From: Lingula anatina
Taxonomy: Eukaryota; Brachiopoda; Lingulata; Lingulida; Lingulidae
Reading direction: 5' to 3'
NCBI RefSeq assembly: GCF_001039355.2
Contig: NW_019776089.1
Span: 61,915 to 85,298 of the forward strand
DNA: 23,384 nucleotides
This document shows positions 1 through 9,262 of this stretch, one piece after another. The notes below the pieces were generated by a model, which did no database searches, had not been told where the DNA came from, and worked only from the letters and a program-made list of their open reading frames with translations. The first letter of the stretch is position 1. Each line of letters starts with the position of its first letter. The translations under genes and the position numbers were made by a program.

Positions 1-1369
1 TTTTTTTTTTTTTTTTTTTTTTGGAGAACGGACGAAAATCGGTGCGCGCGCAGGATGTCATCCATAAAATTAAAAAAGTGTGGCCTAAGCCATATATATG
101 CCAAAAGAACGTTGATGAGACATTTTACTATCAGTCATAGGTCGAATGATAGAGGTTTGGTAATAATCATTTTTGGCACTGAAAACATTTGAATTTGGGG
201 CGATATTGAGAGACATTAAAAACTCAAACAAATATTGAAAATACAAAATAATAACCAAACATTATCTTATGCCGACTTTTAAATGATAACTTTATCAATA
301 ATTTGCAAGGAAATGTCTTTTATAAAGCTGTATAGAGGTGCGGAAAGCAGACCTCTGCCGAGGGGCCCTTAGTTCTCATTACTGATGATTAATTAATGGA
401 TTGCTACCAGAACACCATCGACTTCACGGCAGCCTGAAGATACTTTTTAACAAAACCCATCCATATCTGTAAGCTAACACACCAAAAAGACAAAATCCCA
501 ACCTTCTGACATCTTAAAAAAAAGTGACCAAAGGAGGGGGGGCATGAACTCCCATAATTCATCATTCTATTTAGTTACAACGCATTTCGGTATATATTCT
601 GGGCACATCAACATTATTTATTTTTAGATTTTTTTATTATATCTCTTTGTAAACATTAAAACACGTAAGATTTGAGAATGGAGAAGTGTGTCAGTTCTGA
701 AACACAGAAAACACAGAGTATATGATGGAGAAGTCCCCTAAAGAACATACTTAATAAAATCTAAGTAAGGAATATTAAATTGCTAGTCTTGCAGTTTTAT
801 TTTCAAATCTTGCCAGCGTTCTTATTGCACAAAGAGAAATAACATAAATAACATAACATTGACCATCATATGCATAATTTGCCCAATATAATATTATATA
901 TTAAAATTTTTGATGCAACCATATGCACCAAAATGAAAACTTAAAATTAAAGCAACAACTTAAAATATATCATTAAAATTGTAACAAAAATTTACAACTG
1001 GGATAAAAGATATTGAAAATGTCCAAATGAAACACATAAAAATTATTGATGCTGACTAGGAATTGGAATCATTTCAAAATACAATATAAAATTTGTTTGA
1101 GTATACAGGAAGGGCGTACTGGGAAGTATTGTTGCTAAAACTAACATAAAACCTAACAAGTTTGTATCAATATCTCATAATAAATTACTACATTTTAAAT
1201 AATGTAAAAGTGTTGTTAATTTTAATTCCTAAAGCAAATTTGTATCAATATCTCACAATAAATTACTACATTTTAAATAATGTAAAGTGTTGTTCATTTT
1301 AATTCCTAAAGGTGCCCAAAGACCTTTGGCAATAGATGGCAGCAGTCACTGGTCATGTGCAAGACAACT
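1..1369. other. Non-coding sequence downstream of PPT2 copy A
   Basis: No exon was found here on either strand. The window opens with a run of T (1-22). The part next to 1370 must be the 3' UTR of PPT2 copy A: its first 60 or so bases resemble the sequence just after the stop of copy B (shared elements such as TGCCATCT-TTGC). Minus-strand poly(A) signal candidates are ATTAAA at 1298-1303 and AATAAA at 796-801 and 617-622; which is used cannot be told. A 74-bp tandem duplication lies at 1161-1311. Confidence 0.6.
1161..1311. repeat. Tandem direct repeat, two copies of about 74 bp
   Basis: Unit 1 is 1161-1234 and unit 2 is 1239-1311, separated by four bases. Both run from TTTGTATCAATATCTCA to AATTCCTAAAG and differ at only a few positions (one base deletion and a few substitutions). 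The pair lies 60-210 bases past the stop codon of PPT2 copy A, so probably in its 3' UTR. I saw no equivalent pair after copy B. Confidence 0.9.
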
Positions 1370-1513
1370 CTAATCCAGCCACTGTTCAATACACTTTTCA
1401 AAGACATCCTTATTGCCATGCCAATGAGTGTGCTTAACACCAGGGATAACATACTTATGCAATGATCCTCTTTTGTTCAGGGTTTGAAGACCAAATGAGT
1501 CCTTGATATAATA
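1370..1513 (-). CDS. PPT2: PPT2 copy A, exon 9 (C-terminus, catalytic His)
   Basis: Acceptor TTATTCCAG, then [12 protein letters not shown], ending in CIEQWLD and TAG. It carries His271 in PGVKHTHW, matching the family histidine in the SHTAWH segment of human PPT2. The residues after it (HGNKDVFEK) differ from copy B (PHNQNVFKT). Confidence 0.92.
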   Translation of the reverse strand, partial: YYIKDSFGLQTLNKRGSLHKYVIPGVKHTHWHGNKDVFEKCIEQWLD

Positions 1514-4504
1514 CTGGAATAAAAAGTTCAAACATGTATTTTGATATATATATATTTATTAAAAGCTCACACAACATATTTTCTTCATAAATTAGTTTTT
1601 TTGGTGCAATTTAGTAAAATTTTGCTAGTAAATTAGAGTCTGCACTAAAAGTGGTGAAGAGCTTATAGAATATATTTTCACAGCACATTTGTTATAAGTA
1701 AGGGATTTTTTCCACTAAAAACAAATTTCAAAATGTACACACCTCTTGGTTGACCATTTCTTTTACATTTTCATTTTCATCATACGTTCCAAAGTGACTG
1801 GAAATAGGAAGAAAAACATTAATAATAATAAAAAAAGTGTTAAGTTTATGGTCCTTGCATTTTGATAGGATTAACAGCCTTTTGCATGTTGCAGGCACTG
1901 GACTATTTTTAAAAAATGAAGCTTTATACTCCACCCCTTTGACCAAGATATAACTGGCCTGATACTATTCACCATGGCAGATGTGAAGAAAAAAAATTAA
2001 GATAAGGTGTATCTCTCATTGAAATACTCTATGCATGAATGCAAGCTACACCACATCCAGATGTCTCACATGTGACATCTGCCAAACATGCACCCTTGTA
2101 GCAGAGGTCAAATGTACTTTTACTGTACCAGGGTATATCATATACTTGAACACCATCTTTCCTTAGGCTGTATTGACAAATTATACACACAAACAGAAAG
2201 AAACTGGTTGTTCACTAATTCTAGTTCCCCCCTCCTCCCCAAGATTTCAGAGGCTCCTGGAAGCTCACTTCTCTACCATCAACATCTCTACCACTTTCAG
2301 TTTCTAGAGCCTCTGAAAATCAGGTTGATAGACAGTGAACAGCACATTAATTAATTTTGGACATCTTACCTAGACTGCCATGGTGTGATCACCCCATCAT
2401 CTGGACCACCAATCATGATGAGGTTTTTTATTTTTAGGAAGTTGTTCTTGAAAGCTAAAAATAACAATAGGGATGGATGAAGATCCATCAAACACTTTCA
2501 TGTTTTTATACCAAGATTTTCTTTTGATCGACTTCACCGTGCAAAACTCTTTCCACAATATATATATAGAAGGAAACCTGTGATTAAAAAACTATTCAAA
2601 ATTTAAATTTAAAATTAAAAGGAAAACAAGTTACCACTGCTGTAAGGATTGGCTGTCTGATTGTTCAACTGTGCAAGGAAAACCTTTAAGGCAGGTTTTT
2701 TGAAGAGGTCCAAATGATGTGGATCTGAAATACAACAGAAGACAGACTAGTCAATCAAGGACACTCTCATGATTTATATGGGAAAAAAATTCAAAAAAAT
2801 AAATAAAATGATAAGTTAAATTAGATCTTTGTCAGTAAACATATTTTACTTTTTCCTAATTAATTGTTAGTACAGTGACATCAAATACAATTACTTTAAG
2901 AAAGTTAACTGGAAAGGGTCCCTACTTCCTCTGAATGAACAAGATTGATATGATATTTACTTACCGTACCAATAATCTCCTACAGACACATTCTGTCCAA
3001 CAGAGGTATAGAAAACCCTAAAAATATAACAAATAAATTTTATCATAAAAAGCCAACCCATTAAATAAATTATTTTGACATGGGCCTTGTACCCTATTAT
3101 ATTTTCAGCAATTTTAAACATAAACTACGTTCAATTATTTGTATTATTTAAAATTATCTTTCAGAAACTATATCCTGCTTTATGCTTGCTATTTCTACAA
3201 CAAAACCAAATCCTTAAGCTGACTAAACTGGGATTTTCACTTTAACATTAAAATACATCCATCACAACCAAAACAAACATTACAAACAAACAAACAAACA
3301 AACAAACAAAGAAAATACTCGTATAAATATTCCCGGCTAACTGCAGGAATAAATGGCTTTAGCATGGAAGGCACTGCAAGAAAATAGGATGGTTATTACA
3401 TTTTACTTTACATCAATAGGACAGTCATTTAATTTTATTTAACATCAATGAGTTGGTCGTAACATTCAATTTAATTACAATGGGAAGGTAATAACATTTT
3501 ATTTGATATCTATGGGATGTACGGAACATTTTACTTATCATCACTAACAGTTTAATATTGACATTCCTTAAAGGCATCTTTGATGGTATGGAGACAACAT
3601 TCAATTTTAATTCTAATGTACAAAGTAAACAAAGTGAAAGATACTAGTTTCACCAACTGAAGATTACTGAGATATTCAATAGCTAGTGAGCCATTAATTA
3701 AATATTTAATCACTTAGCCTTAGTAAATACCTCCAAATTGTCCCCCCTGAGGAGAGCTGAGGGATATGAAATTATAAACATTGTGGGAAGGCAAAGTTTC
3801 TAGCACCCCGCGACATACAAGGCCTCCTGAAATATAAATAAATTAATTAATAAATAAACAGACTATGACAAATAACAGGTGTGTGGTGAGGTTTTGTCAT
3901 GACCCAAATGAAGGCAAAAGGTGAAGACACCTGGTGCACTGTTGGACATATCAGTAACCCCACCAACCATTAGGGGTTAGAGACTGATTAGATTAGATAA
4001 AATTTGATAAGATAAGAGAGCACCGACATAGAAAAATTCTTCCAATTCTGGAAAAAACATATAGTTATTATAATATTTTAGTTATAAATATTTTGTGATA
4101 AAATTTGCCTGACAGAGAATTATTAGAAAACCAGGTCAAAAATCAAATACCTGAGCAATGCGTATGACAATGAAAGAGGAAAATGATGAAGGTAAGACTA
4201 AGATATTTCAGCACATCATAAAAATGGCCAGAGTGTCACTTTGGATGATAGTTAAAGACGACCTTTGCCTAAAATCATTCATCGAAGTAAGAAAGGAGAT
4301 CTTGGTTTTATCTTTTTTGTACATGATATCTTCATTGTCATAGTTGATCTGGTTGTTAGTTAGGTGGATGGAAAATTCCCATATCAATGAGAGAAAAATT
4401 TACAAGGAATTTATTTTCCTGAAAAGAAAAAAACAGGAAGAAAGAAAGAAAGTGCATTTCATCCAATGTAACATAATTAAAAATGGGCAACTCCTAAAAA
4501 ATGG

Positions 4505-4548
<44 letters not shown>

Positions 4549-7500
4549 ATAATAGAAGATAACCGAAACAGGAAGTGACTAACAAATTCACAAGGTTGTT
4601 CCACAACTGTGACTGGTTTTCAAGAAAAAAATCACCTTAATTTAGCTCAAGATTACAAACTGAAGGAGGATGCTCTACGTAAAATATTAATCTTGAAAAC
4701 TGTGAATCTAGTGCATTGTGCAGTCACATTGAAAATTGGGTAATTTATCAACTGGTTATGACATTTAACACTACATATAACAATAAGAAAATTTCTTAAA
4801 AGAAACTTCCTTCTTGAGAAAATATGAAAAAAAAAGGAAAGTGCATTCCATCAAATGTAAATAAAAATGGGCAACTCCTTAAAACATGAATATCTAATAG
4901 AAGAGAACTGAAAGAGGAAGTGACTCACTAATTCACAAGGTTGTTTCATAACTGTGACTGACTTTCAAGAAAAATTTCAAATTGCTCTTACAAAGTGAAA
5001 GAGGAAGCTCTACAGACTACACAAAATCTTGTCATTTGTTTACTTAATGCAACCATGAGGACAAACTGGGGTACTAGTAATTCAAGTGACTAGTAATAAC
5101 ATTCAACACTGCATATTACAATAAGAAACTTTCTAAAAAGAAAGATAAACTTCCTCAATGAGAATGCGTGACAAAAAATAATTGAAAGAAGTTGACACCT
5201 GATTTTACACCAGCAAAACTTTCTGTATAAAGATAAATAATAACATTTGCTTGCAGCAATAATAGTCAAGCCGTCAGAACACTCAGCCAAACTACATCAA
5301 AATGGCACTTTCTTTTTATGACAGTCACATTCAGCGTAATCAAAAATTGAATATGGCATGAAGATACTACAGAAAAATAAAGTTATAGACTATTGTGTTT
5401 TATTGTGTATATATACAGTGTACTTGTCAAAGTGTTCATTTTGCCAGTACATGCTGGTGCATGTATAAGTTGCAATAAAGCATGAAAATATTTATATTCT
5501 TCATGAATCTAAAAAGTAAAATGTCATTCTACATACATATACACAAATAAATAAATAATTAAATATATATTTTAAAAAAATCACCTTGAGAGAAGCAGAT
5601 CAAGTGGACCCCCTGTGGGTTGGCATCCATTATTTTCTTCATCATTGGGGCAACTATTCTGACCTGTTTCCCCATGGGTTCCAAGCTGAGCAGATCGTTA
5701 AAGGCATCTATATTGTAGGTTTCTGTTCCTGGGTGAGCCTGTGAGGAGGATTAAAGCATACTTTTAAAATACAGTGGCATAACAAGGAAACATTTTGGAG
5801 TTGGAAAATCTGTTTGAGTCAATTGAAGATTCAAGTTTGGTAATATTTTGATTTTCATTTCAGGTAATACCAAAGAAAAATATTTGTCCCACAGGTTTTG
5901 TTCTAAAAAGATCATTTGGGTAAAAGATCAGATAAGTCTGCTGTACATCTACATCAAAATAAAAGCACTATGCGGACCTGTCAATGCAACTACACTGCAA
6001 GTTGTCTCCTTTTCTTTCACTAAGTTAATAAATTAATGAATAAAAGAATAAATATATAAATAGCTTTAAATTCACAGAAGAATCAAGAAGCATGCATGTT
6101 GTTTATTAGTCTCAACATTAATATCCATTTTGCAAGAAATTGTTCCTTAAAAAATAATAATGATAACAAAGCTTTTTTCAAAATAAATCAAAGTACACTG
6201 TATCTATTATGTTCTCTAATTATTTTTCACATATTAATAATTGACCTTTTTTTTTCTTTTTGTTGAAAATTATGTTGGCAAAAAGTTCATCATAACATGT
6301 CATAAATAAAAGAAAATGTGCCAATGGTCAAATAGCTGCCAATCACATTTTGGCAATGACATAACTTCATCCCTCCAGATATGCAGTCTTATCTGATGCC
6401 TTGTCTATCCAAACAATGTCACTTTTATATCTGGGTTCTCTTTGATATATTAGACGTTTCGACTACATAAATACTAGTAGGTTGAGGAATTTCTCATCCA
6501 AGTGTTGTAAGAAGGGGGGGGGGGGGGAATCAGCATAGGATAGCCACATGTAACTATAATGAAGGAAATCTAGTAATTTTTTTTCTTTTTAAATGAATGA
6601 TAAAATATTTGGTTAGAAAATATCCCATTTCTCATCAATCTGAATCTTACTACCATATTATTGCATTACACGAAACACTACAAATTACATAAATTTACAA
6701 GTGGCAAATGCTTTAAAAAAGGTCATCACAATTTTTGTACTCCATAAAGTACTGTTATTCCATCAACTACTCCAAAAACTGACATAGTTATGAAAATGGC
6801 TAGTGAAAACAGTATCATCTGAGTTACTGTTGATCCGTCATGAATGATGACATTTATAAAGCTGATAAAAGCCGTGATTAGAGTTATGTTAGGTATACTT
6901 TGCGGTATACTTTAACAATAAAATCTATACTGGCATGCTTTGACAGATAAACAAATTTTAATTAATTATCAATTGTATCTGCTCAAACAGGAACTTCAAG
7001 GTGGAATTACACATTTTAGCTGTTGAAATTAATATATGCACCAGTAATACAGTATTAGTATTAGTAATACAGTAATATAATATTAATTGACAGGAATTTA
7101 TATAAAACAGCCTAGCTGCAGACATTATTTGGAACAGGATTTGTACATGTACACTTTCACTTACAATTTGTGTTTAGTAACAGTATTACACTAAATAATA
7201 CAGACAAAGCCAGACTACATTTTTATTTTGTAATTTTAATTTAAAAATTTGGAATTGGCTTTCTTGTATGGCTGTACTTAATGGCAAGTATCAATGTGAC
7301 AGGGATAGATGACATCTGCAGTTCATTGTTCAATATTCATATTTACGGTAGTCTTTGGAGTCCACATTTGACTGTTGAAGAGCAAGGGTGGAATAAAACA
7401 AATTTAGTGACAATAAAATTGGACAATGAATTTATGGTGCAGGTCAAATGATGTTATCAAACTGAATTAAGCAACACGTTTACAGTGATAAAAGCCTGGC

Positions 7501-7778
7501 AAGCATAACGACGAGATCCATTACTACATGTACAACCTAACTGTATCTGTACTAACTTGTAACAGTGATACAGTTGATAACGACTGGCGTCATTTTCAAG
7601 TTTAGTCAGCTTTTAGACATAAAAACAAAACACTTACCTTCTTAATAAATGCTTTCAGGTCATTTAAATCTCTTTGGGATGAAAGAATGCCGTGCATCAA
7701 TATGACAGGTTTATAACTTTCGCTCACCCCATACTGAAGGAAAAAAAGAAATAAAGAAAAAAGAAAAACGTCGGGCAT
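1370..7778 (-). CDS. PPT2: PPT2-like lysosomal thioesterase, copy A (nine coding exons)
   Basis: Predicted lysosomal acyl-thioesterase, alpha/beta hydrolase fold, related to human PPT2, which cleaves thioester-linked acyl groups. Exons in transcript order: 7638-7778, 5585-5738, 3731-3826, 3319-3373, 2965-3017, 2635-2724, 2370-2454, 1743-1797, 1370-1513; 873 nt, 290 residues, close to the roughly 300 of human PPT2. All phases join in frame. The ATG has an in-frame TAG seven codons upstream. A hydrophobic signal peptide covers residues 1-19, followed by [11 protein letters not shown] (core strand and oxyanion-hole region). The nucleophile is Ser97 in ICFSQGG, the acid lies in [12 protein letters not shown] (Asp215/216), and the histidine is His271 in GVKHTHW. 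Sequons NVS and NQT suggest N-glycosylation. Oddity: the exon 4 donor is weak (GA|GTATTT). Introns 1 and 2 are long (1899 and 1758 bp). It is a tandem paralogue of the copy at 9263-14599. Family assignment is firm; in vivo substrate is unknown. Confidence 0.93.
1743..1797 (-). CDS. PPT2: PPT2 copy A, exon 8
   Basis: A 55-nt exon between acceptor TTTCCAG and donor GTGTGTAC. It encodes [18 protein letters not shown], matching the SFFGFYDANETVLEM segment of human PPT2. This is one of the two least conserved exons between copies (10 of 18 residues). Confidence 0.9.
1798..2369 (-). other. PPT2 copy A, intron 7
   Basis: 572 bp. Holds a palindrome (CAGATGTC ... GACATCTG) at 2058-2081 and a foldback whose 12-base arms TTTCAGAGGCTC (2245-2256) and GAGCCTCTGAAA (2307-2318) pair perfectly. 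The 20 or so bases next to exon 7 are nearly identical to copy B intron 7. Confidence 0.75.
2370..2454 (-). CDS. PPT2: PPT2 copy A, exon 7 (catalytic Asp; near-identical to copy B)
   Basis: Encodes [28 protein letters not shown], with the family's GGPDDG acid loop. The 85 nt differ from copy B exon 7 (9979-10063) at only two positions, both silent. Neighbouring exons differ far more (exon 6: about 16 of 90). Confidence 0.93.
2635..2724 (-). CDS. PPT2: PPT2 copy A, exon 6
   Basis: Acceptor ATTTCAG, donor GTAACTTG. Encodes [19 protein letters not shown] and [11 protein letters not shown], matching the DPHHDDLYLNASSFLALINGE region of human PPT2. It has an N-Q-T sequon that copy B lacks (N-Q-A). 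Confidence 0.92.
2965..3017 (-). CDS. PPT2: PPT2 copy A, exon 5
   Basis: 53 nt, acceptor TTTTTAG, donor GTAAGT. Encodes [17 protein letters not shown], matching the CYSPWGQEFSICNYWHD segment of human PPT2. Contains an N-V-S sequon shared with copy B. Confidence 0.92.
3282..3310. repeat. (CAAA)n microsatellite
   Basis: About seven ACAA units in copy A intron 4, ending nine bases from the exon 4 boundary at 3319. On the transcript it reads TTTG repeats just after the donor. Confidence 0.95.
3319..3373 (-). CDS. PPT2: PPT2 copy A, exon 4 (weak donor)
   Basis: Acceptor TCTTGCAG. Encodes [18 protein letters not shown]. The downstream end is set by homology with copy B, which uses AG|GTAATT. Here it reads GA|GTATTT, so the junction codon changes from AGA (Arg) to GAG (Glu). 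No better in-frame GT is nearby. Confidence 0.8.
3731..3826 (-). CDS. PPT2: PPT2 copy A, exon 3
   Basis: Encodes [17 protein letters not shown] and [15 protein letters not shown], closely matching human GGLVCRALLSVMDDHNVDSF and ISLSSPQMGQYG. Acceptor TTTCAG, donor GTATTTAC. Confidence 0.94.
4447..5163. repeat. Two diverged direct copies of a 330-370 bp block
   Basis: Unit 1 (about 4447-4820) and unit 2 (about 4834-5163) share in order: AGTGCATT-CATC-AATGTAA, AAAAATGGGCAACTCCT, AGGAAGTGACT-AC-AATTCA, CAAGGTTGTT-CA-AACTGTGACTG, TTTCAAGAAAAA, CATTTAACACT-CATAT-ACAATAAGAAA and AAACTTCCT. Both lie in PPT2 copy A intron 2. I did not recognise the block as a known transposon. Confidence 0.85.
4507..4553. 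repeat. (AT)n microsatellite with AAT tail
   Basis: About 19 AT units followed by AATAATAAT. It lies inside unit 1 of the duplicated block, where unit 2 has only a short GAATATCTAATAGAAG. Confidence 0.95.
5585..5738 (-). CDS. PPT2: PPT2 copy A, exon 2 (nucleophile Ser)
   Basis: Encodes [16 protein letters not shown] to [11 protein letters not shown], with Ser97 the nucleophile (human: [13 protein letters not shown]). Acceptor CCTCACAG, donor GTGATTTT. Confidence 0.94.
5739..7637 (-). other. PPT2 copy A, intron 1
   Basis: 1899 bp without coding signal. Holds a run of 14 G at 6514-6527 and short repeats around 7043-7072 (AGTAATACAG twice). Short stretches resemble intron 1 of copy B, for example CCAAACAATG-CACT near 6410 and 14076. 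Confidence 0.7.
7638..7778 (-). CDS. PPT2: PPT2 copy A, exon 1 (start and signal peptide)
   Basis: ATG at 7778. A hydrophobic [15 protein letters not shown] leader is followed by [19 protein letters not shown], matching the ASYKPVIVVHGLFDSS segment of human PPT2. Donor AAG|GTAAGT. Confidence 0.92.
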
Positions 7779-8051
7779 TCCGCCGACTTTCGACTGCTAC
7801 TGCTACCTCCTAACGTAGAATTTTCACAAGGGATGACGACTTCGAAGTCTCACCCCTTTCGGTAAATAATATAAATGTTGAAGTCCTATTTTGATACGAG
7901 AGCGAAACTTTGCACCCCATTTTATATATACCGCTAGAGATGAAAGTCCCCACGTGGATTCTTATCATGTAAAAGCGGTCAGAGTTCACGCTACTGTGTT
8001 TGTCAGTGGCCTTTCTTGCGGTAAATTGTAGGTCATGTAAATAAGAAGTCG
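7779..8051. promoter_or_regulatory. Promoter of PPT2 copy A, duplicate of the bidirectional promoter
   Basis: Resembles 14600-14891 in order: CTACTGCTACCTCCTAACGTA next to exon 1, ATTTTATAT-TACCG--AGAGATGAAAGT, the palindromic E-box CCACGTGG (7950-7957), AAAAGCGGTCAGAGTTCA, and TGGCCTTTCTTG. A minus-strand TATA-like TATAAAA sits at 7920-7926, 142 bases before the ATG. Promoter role is inferred from position and conservation between the copies. Confidence 0.65.
7950..7957. promoter_or_regulatory. E-box CCACGTGG
   Basis: Palindromic CACGTG core in the promoter of PPT2 copy A, kept in place in copy B (14761-14768). This is the core bound by USF/MITF/TFEB-type bHLH-zip factors; the lysosomal CLEAR element has the same core. 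Binding here is inference. Confidence 0.5.
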
Positions 8052-8081
8052 ATGGCTTCTCCAAAAAGTCAGTGTTAGATA
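8052..8081 (+). pseudogene. Relic of PHYHD1 exon 1 (dead)
   Basis: ATGGCTTCTCCA at 8052 matches the start of PHYHD1 exon 1 (ATGGCTTCCCCA at 14892), at the same end of the duplicated promoter. After this it decays: small deletions, an in-frame TAG after eight codons, and ATAT in place of the GTAT splice donor. No later PHYHD1 exon follows before copy B. It is a remnant of the PHYHD1 partner of copy A, or of the edge of the duplicated unit. Confidence 0.7.
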
Positions 8082-9262
8082 TCCGTATATTTGCGAAATC
8101 CAAGCTAAATACAGCGATTTTGGCATCTATTGACTAGGAAATTCATTTCATTTTAAGTTTTGAAAAATTATGGTGTGTTTCTTTTTTTTAACAATAGCCG
8201 CTTTGATTTAAACATTGGTGTGGCGATGTGCTATCACAACTAGCACAATCCAAAGCGTTTCTCCATTATCCTGCGTGAGACTTGAGAAAAGTGAATGCTG
8301 TTGAAAAGGCGAAACTACAAATGTATAACAATTTTGTTATTAGCACATCTAGTTGGGGGGAAAATCCCCAGACTGCTTTGTTTTATGCTGCAAGAAAAAA
8401 AGTAAATAAATAAATATATAAATAAATAATAAAATAAAAATAATAAATAAAATTGCTTGTACAATTTATATTTTGGTAAAACGACCTGACAATGCTGTAA
8501 AAATATTAAAAATAAAATAAAATCTCCCTGTAGTTATTTAAAATAGTTTTATTACGATGCGGAAGTAGTAAGTGGTAACCCTGTAGGGCATCATACAAGC
8601 TGTGAACTTTAGGAGCTGTATACATGCACTTGGATTTTGTGGTTTCCTCTGCTTAAATTTGTTTTATTTTACTTGTACAAAGAATGCTAGGGTAAACTGT
8701 ATATTTTCATTTAACAATTGTAATAAAGTTGAAAATACTTAATTAAAATTAGATATTCTTCATTTTGAAACTATTTTATTAGTTAAACTTTCTCAATAAA
8801 AGCTTGGTTAAATATGGCATCAGTATTTCATTTTATTGCTTTAATTTAAATCAGTGATAATACAGTATTTAAAGCATCTCTCTTCATGAAGACTCCTGCT
8901 AGAATTCGGTTAAAATGGTACATAAAACCTTGCAGTATATCAATCACATTAAATATCTAAAAGCAAATAAAGAAACGTAAATCGCATGGCTACTACCAGT
9001 TGATATTGGTAATTATTAGAGCAAATATGTAAAAATATTAATGTTAAAACTTTTGCTGAGCCTACATGTACTAGTAGCAGTATTGCATTTGTATCATGCT
9101 ATGGCTTTAATAAATAATTACCTGCACTGTGTAATAAAAGATATATTGCACAGATTTTTAATGTAAGTAAGATCTTCAATTTTACATTGCACACTGCAGA
9201 CTGAAATTAAGGAATCCCAGCAACAGATGGCACTAGTCAGTATAGTCACATGCAAGATAGCA
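8082..9262. other. Spacer between PPT2 copy A promoter and copy B 3' end
   Basis: No exon seen. Holds an AT-rich simple repeat (about 8401-8454), a 20-base segment at 8230-8249 matching PHYHD1 intron 2 (16327-16346) at 19 positions, and the probable 3' UTR of copy B. Minus-strand poly(A) signal candidates: ATTAAA at 9106-9111 and AATAAA at 8832-8837. Confidence 0.6.

Larger units (their letters stand above)
3827..5584 (-). other. PPT2 copy A, intron 2 (expanded)
   Basis: 1758 bp, against 377 bp in copy B. The extra length includes a duplicated block (4447-4820 and 4834-5163) with an AT microsatellite inside the first unit. Short open frames here have no recognisable similarity and are not called as genes. 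Confidence 0.8.

Noticed and set aside
1728-1946. 72-codon minus-strand frame ending [13 protein letters not shown]
   Set aside because: Contains exon 8 of PPT2 copy A (1743-1797) but is mostly intron on both sides.
3888-4015. GATTAGATTAGATAAAATTTGATAAGATAAGA-like stretch as a transposon or CRISPR-like repeat
   Set aside because: Short imperfect AT-rich repetition without spacers, terminal repeats or target duplication that I could identify.
4344-4606. Overlapping open frames on both strands with YIYIYI tracts
   Set aside because: They are produced by the (AT)n microsatellite, which is open in all frames.
7810-8103. 97-codon open frame on the minus strand
   Set aside because: It covers the duplicated promoter and the PHYHD1 exon 1 relic. 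The corresponding region upstream of copy B does not keep an open frame, and the protein has no recognisable features.
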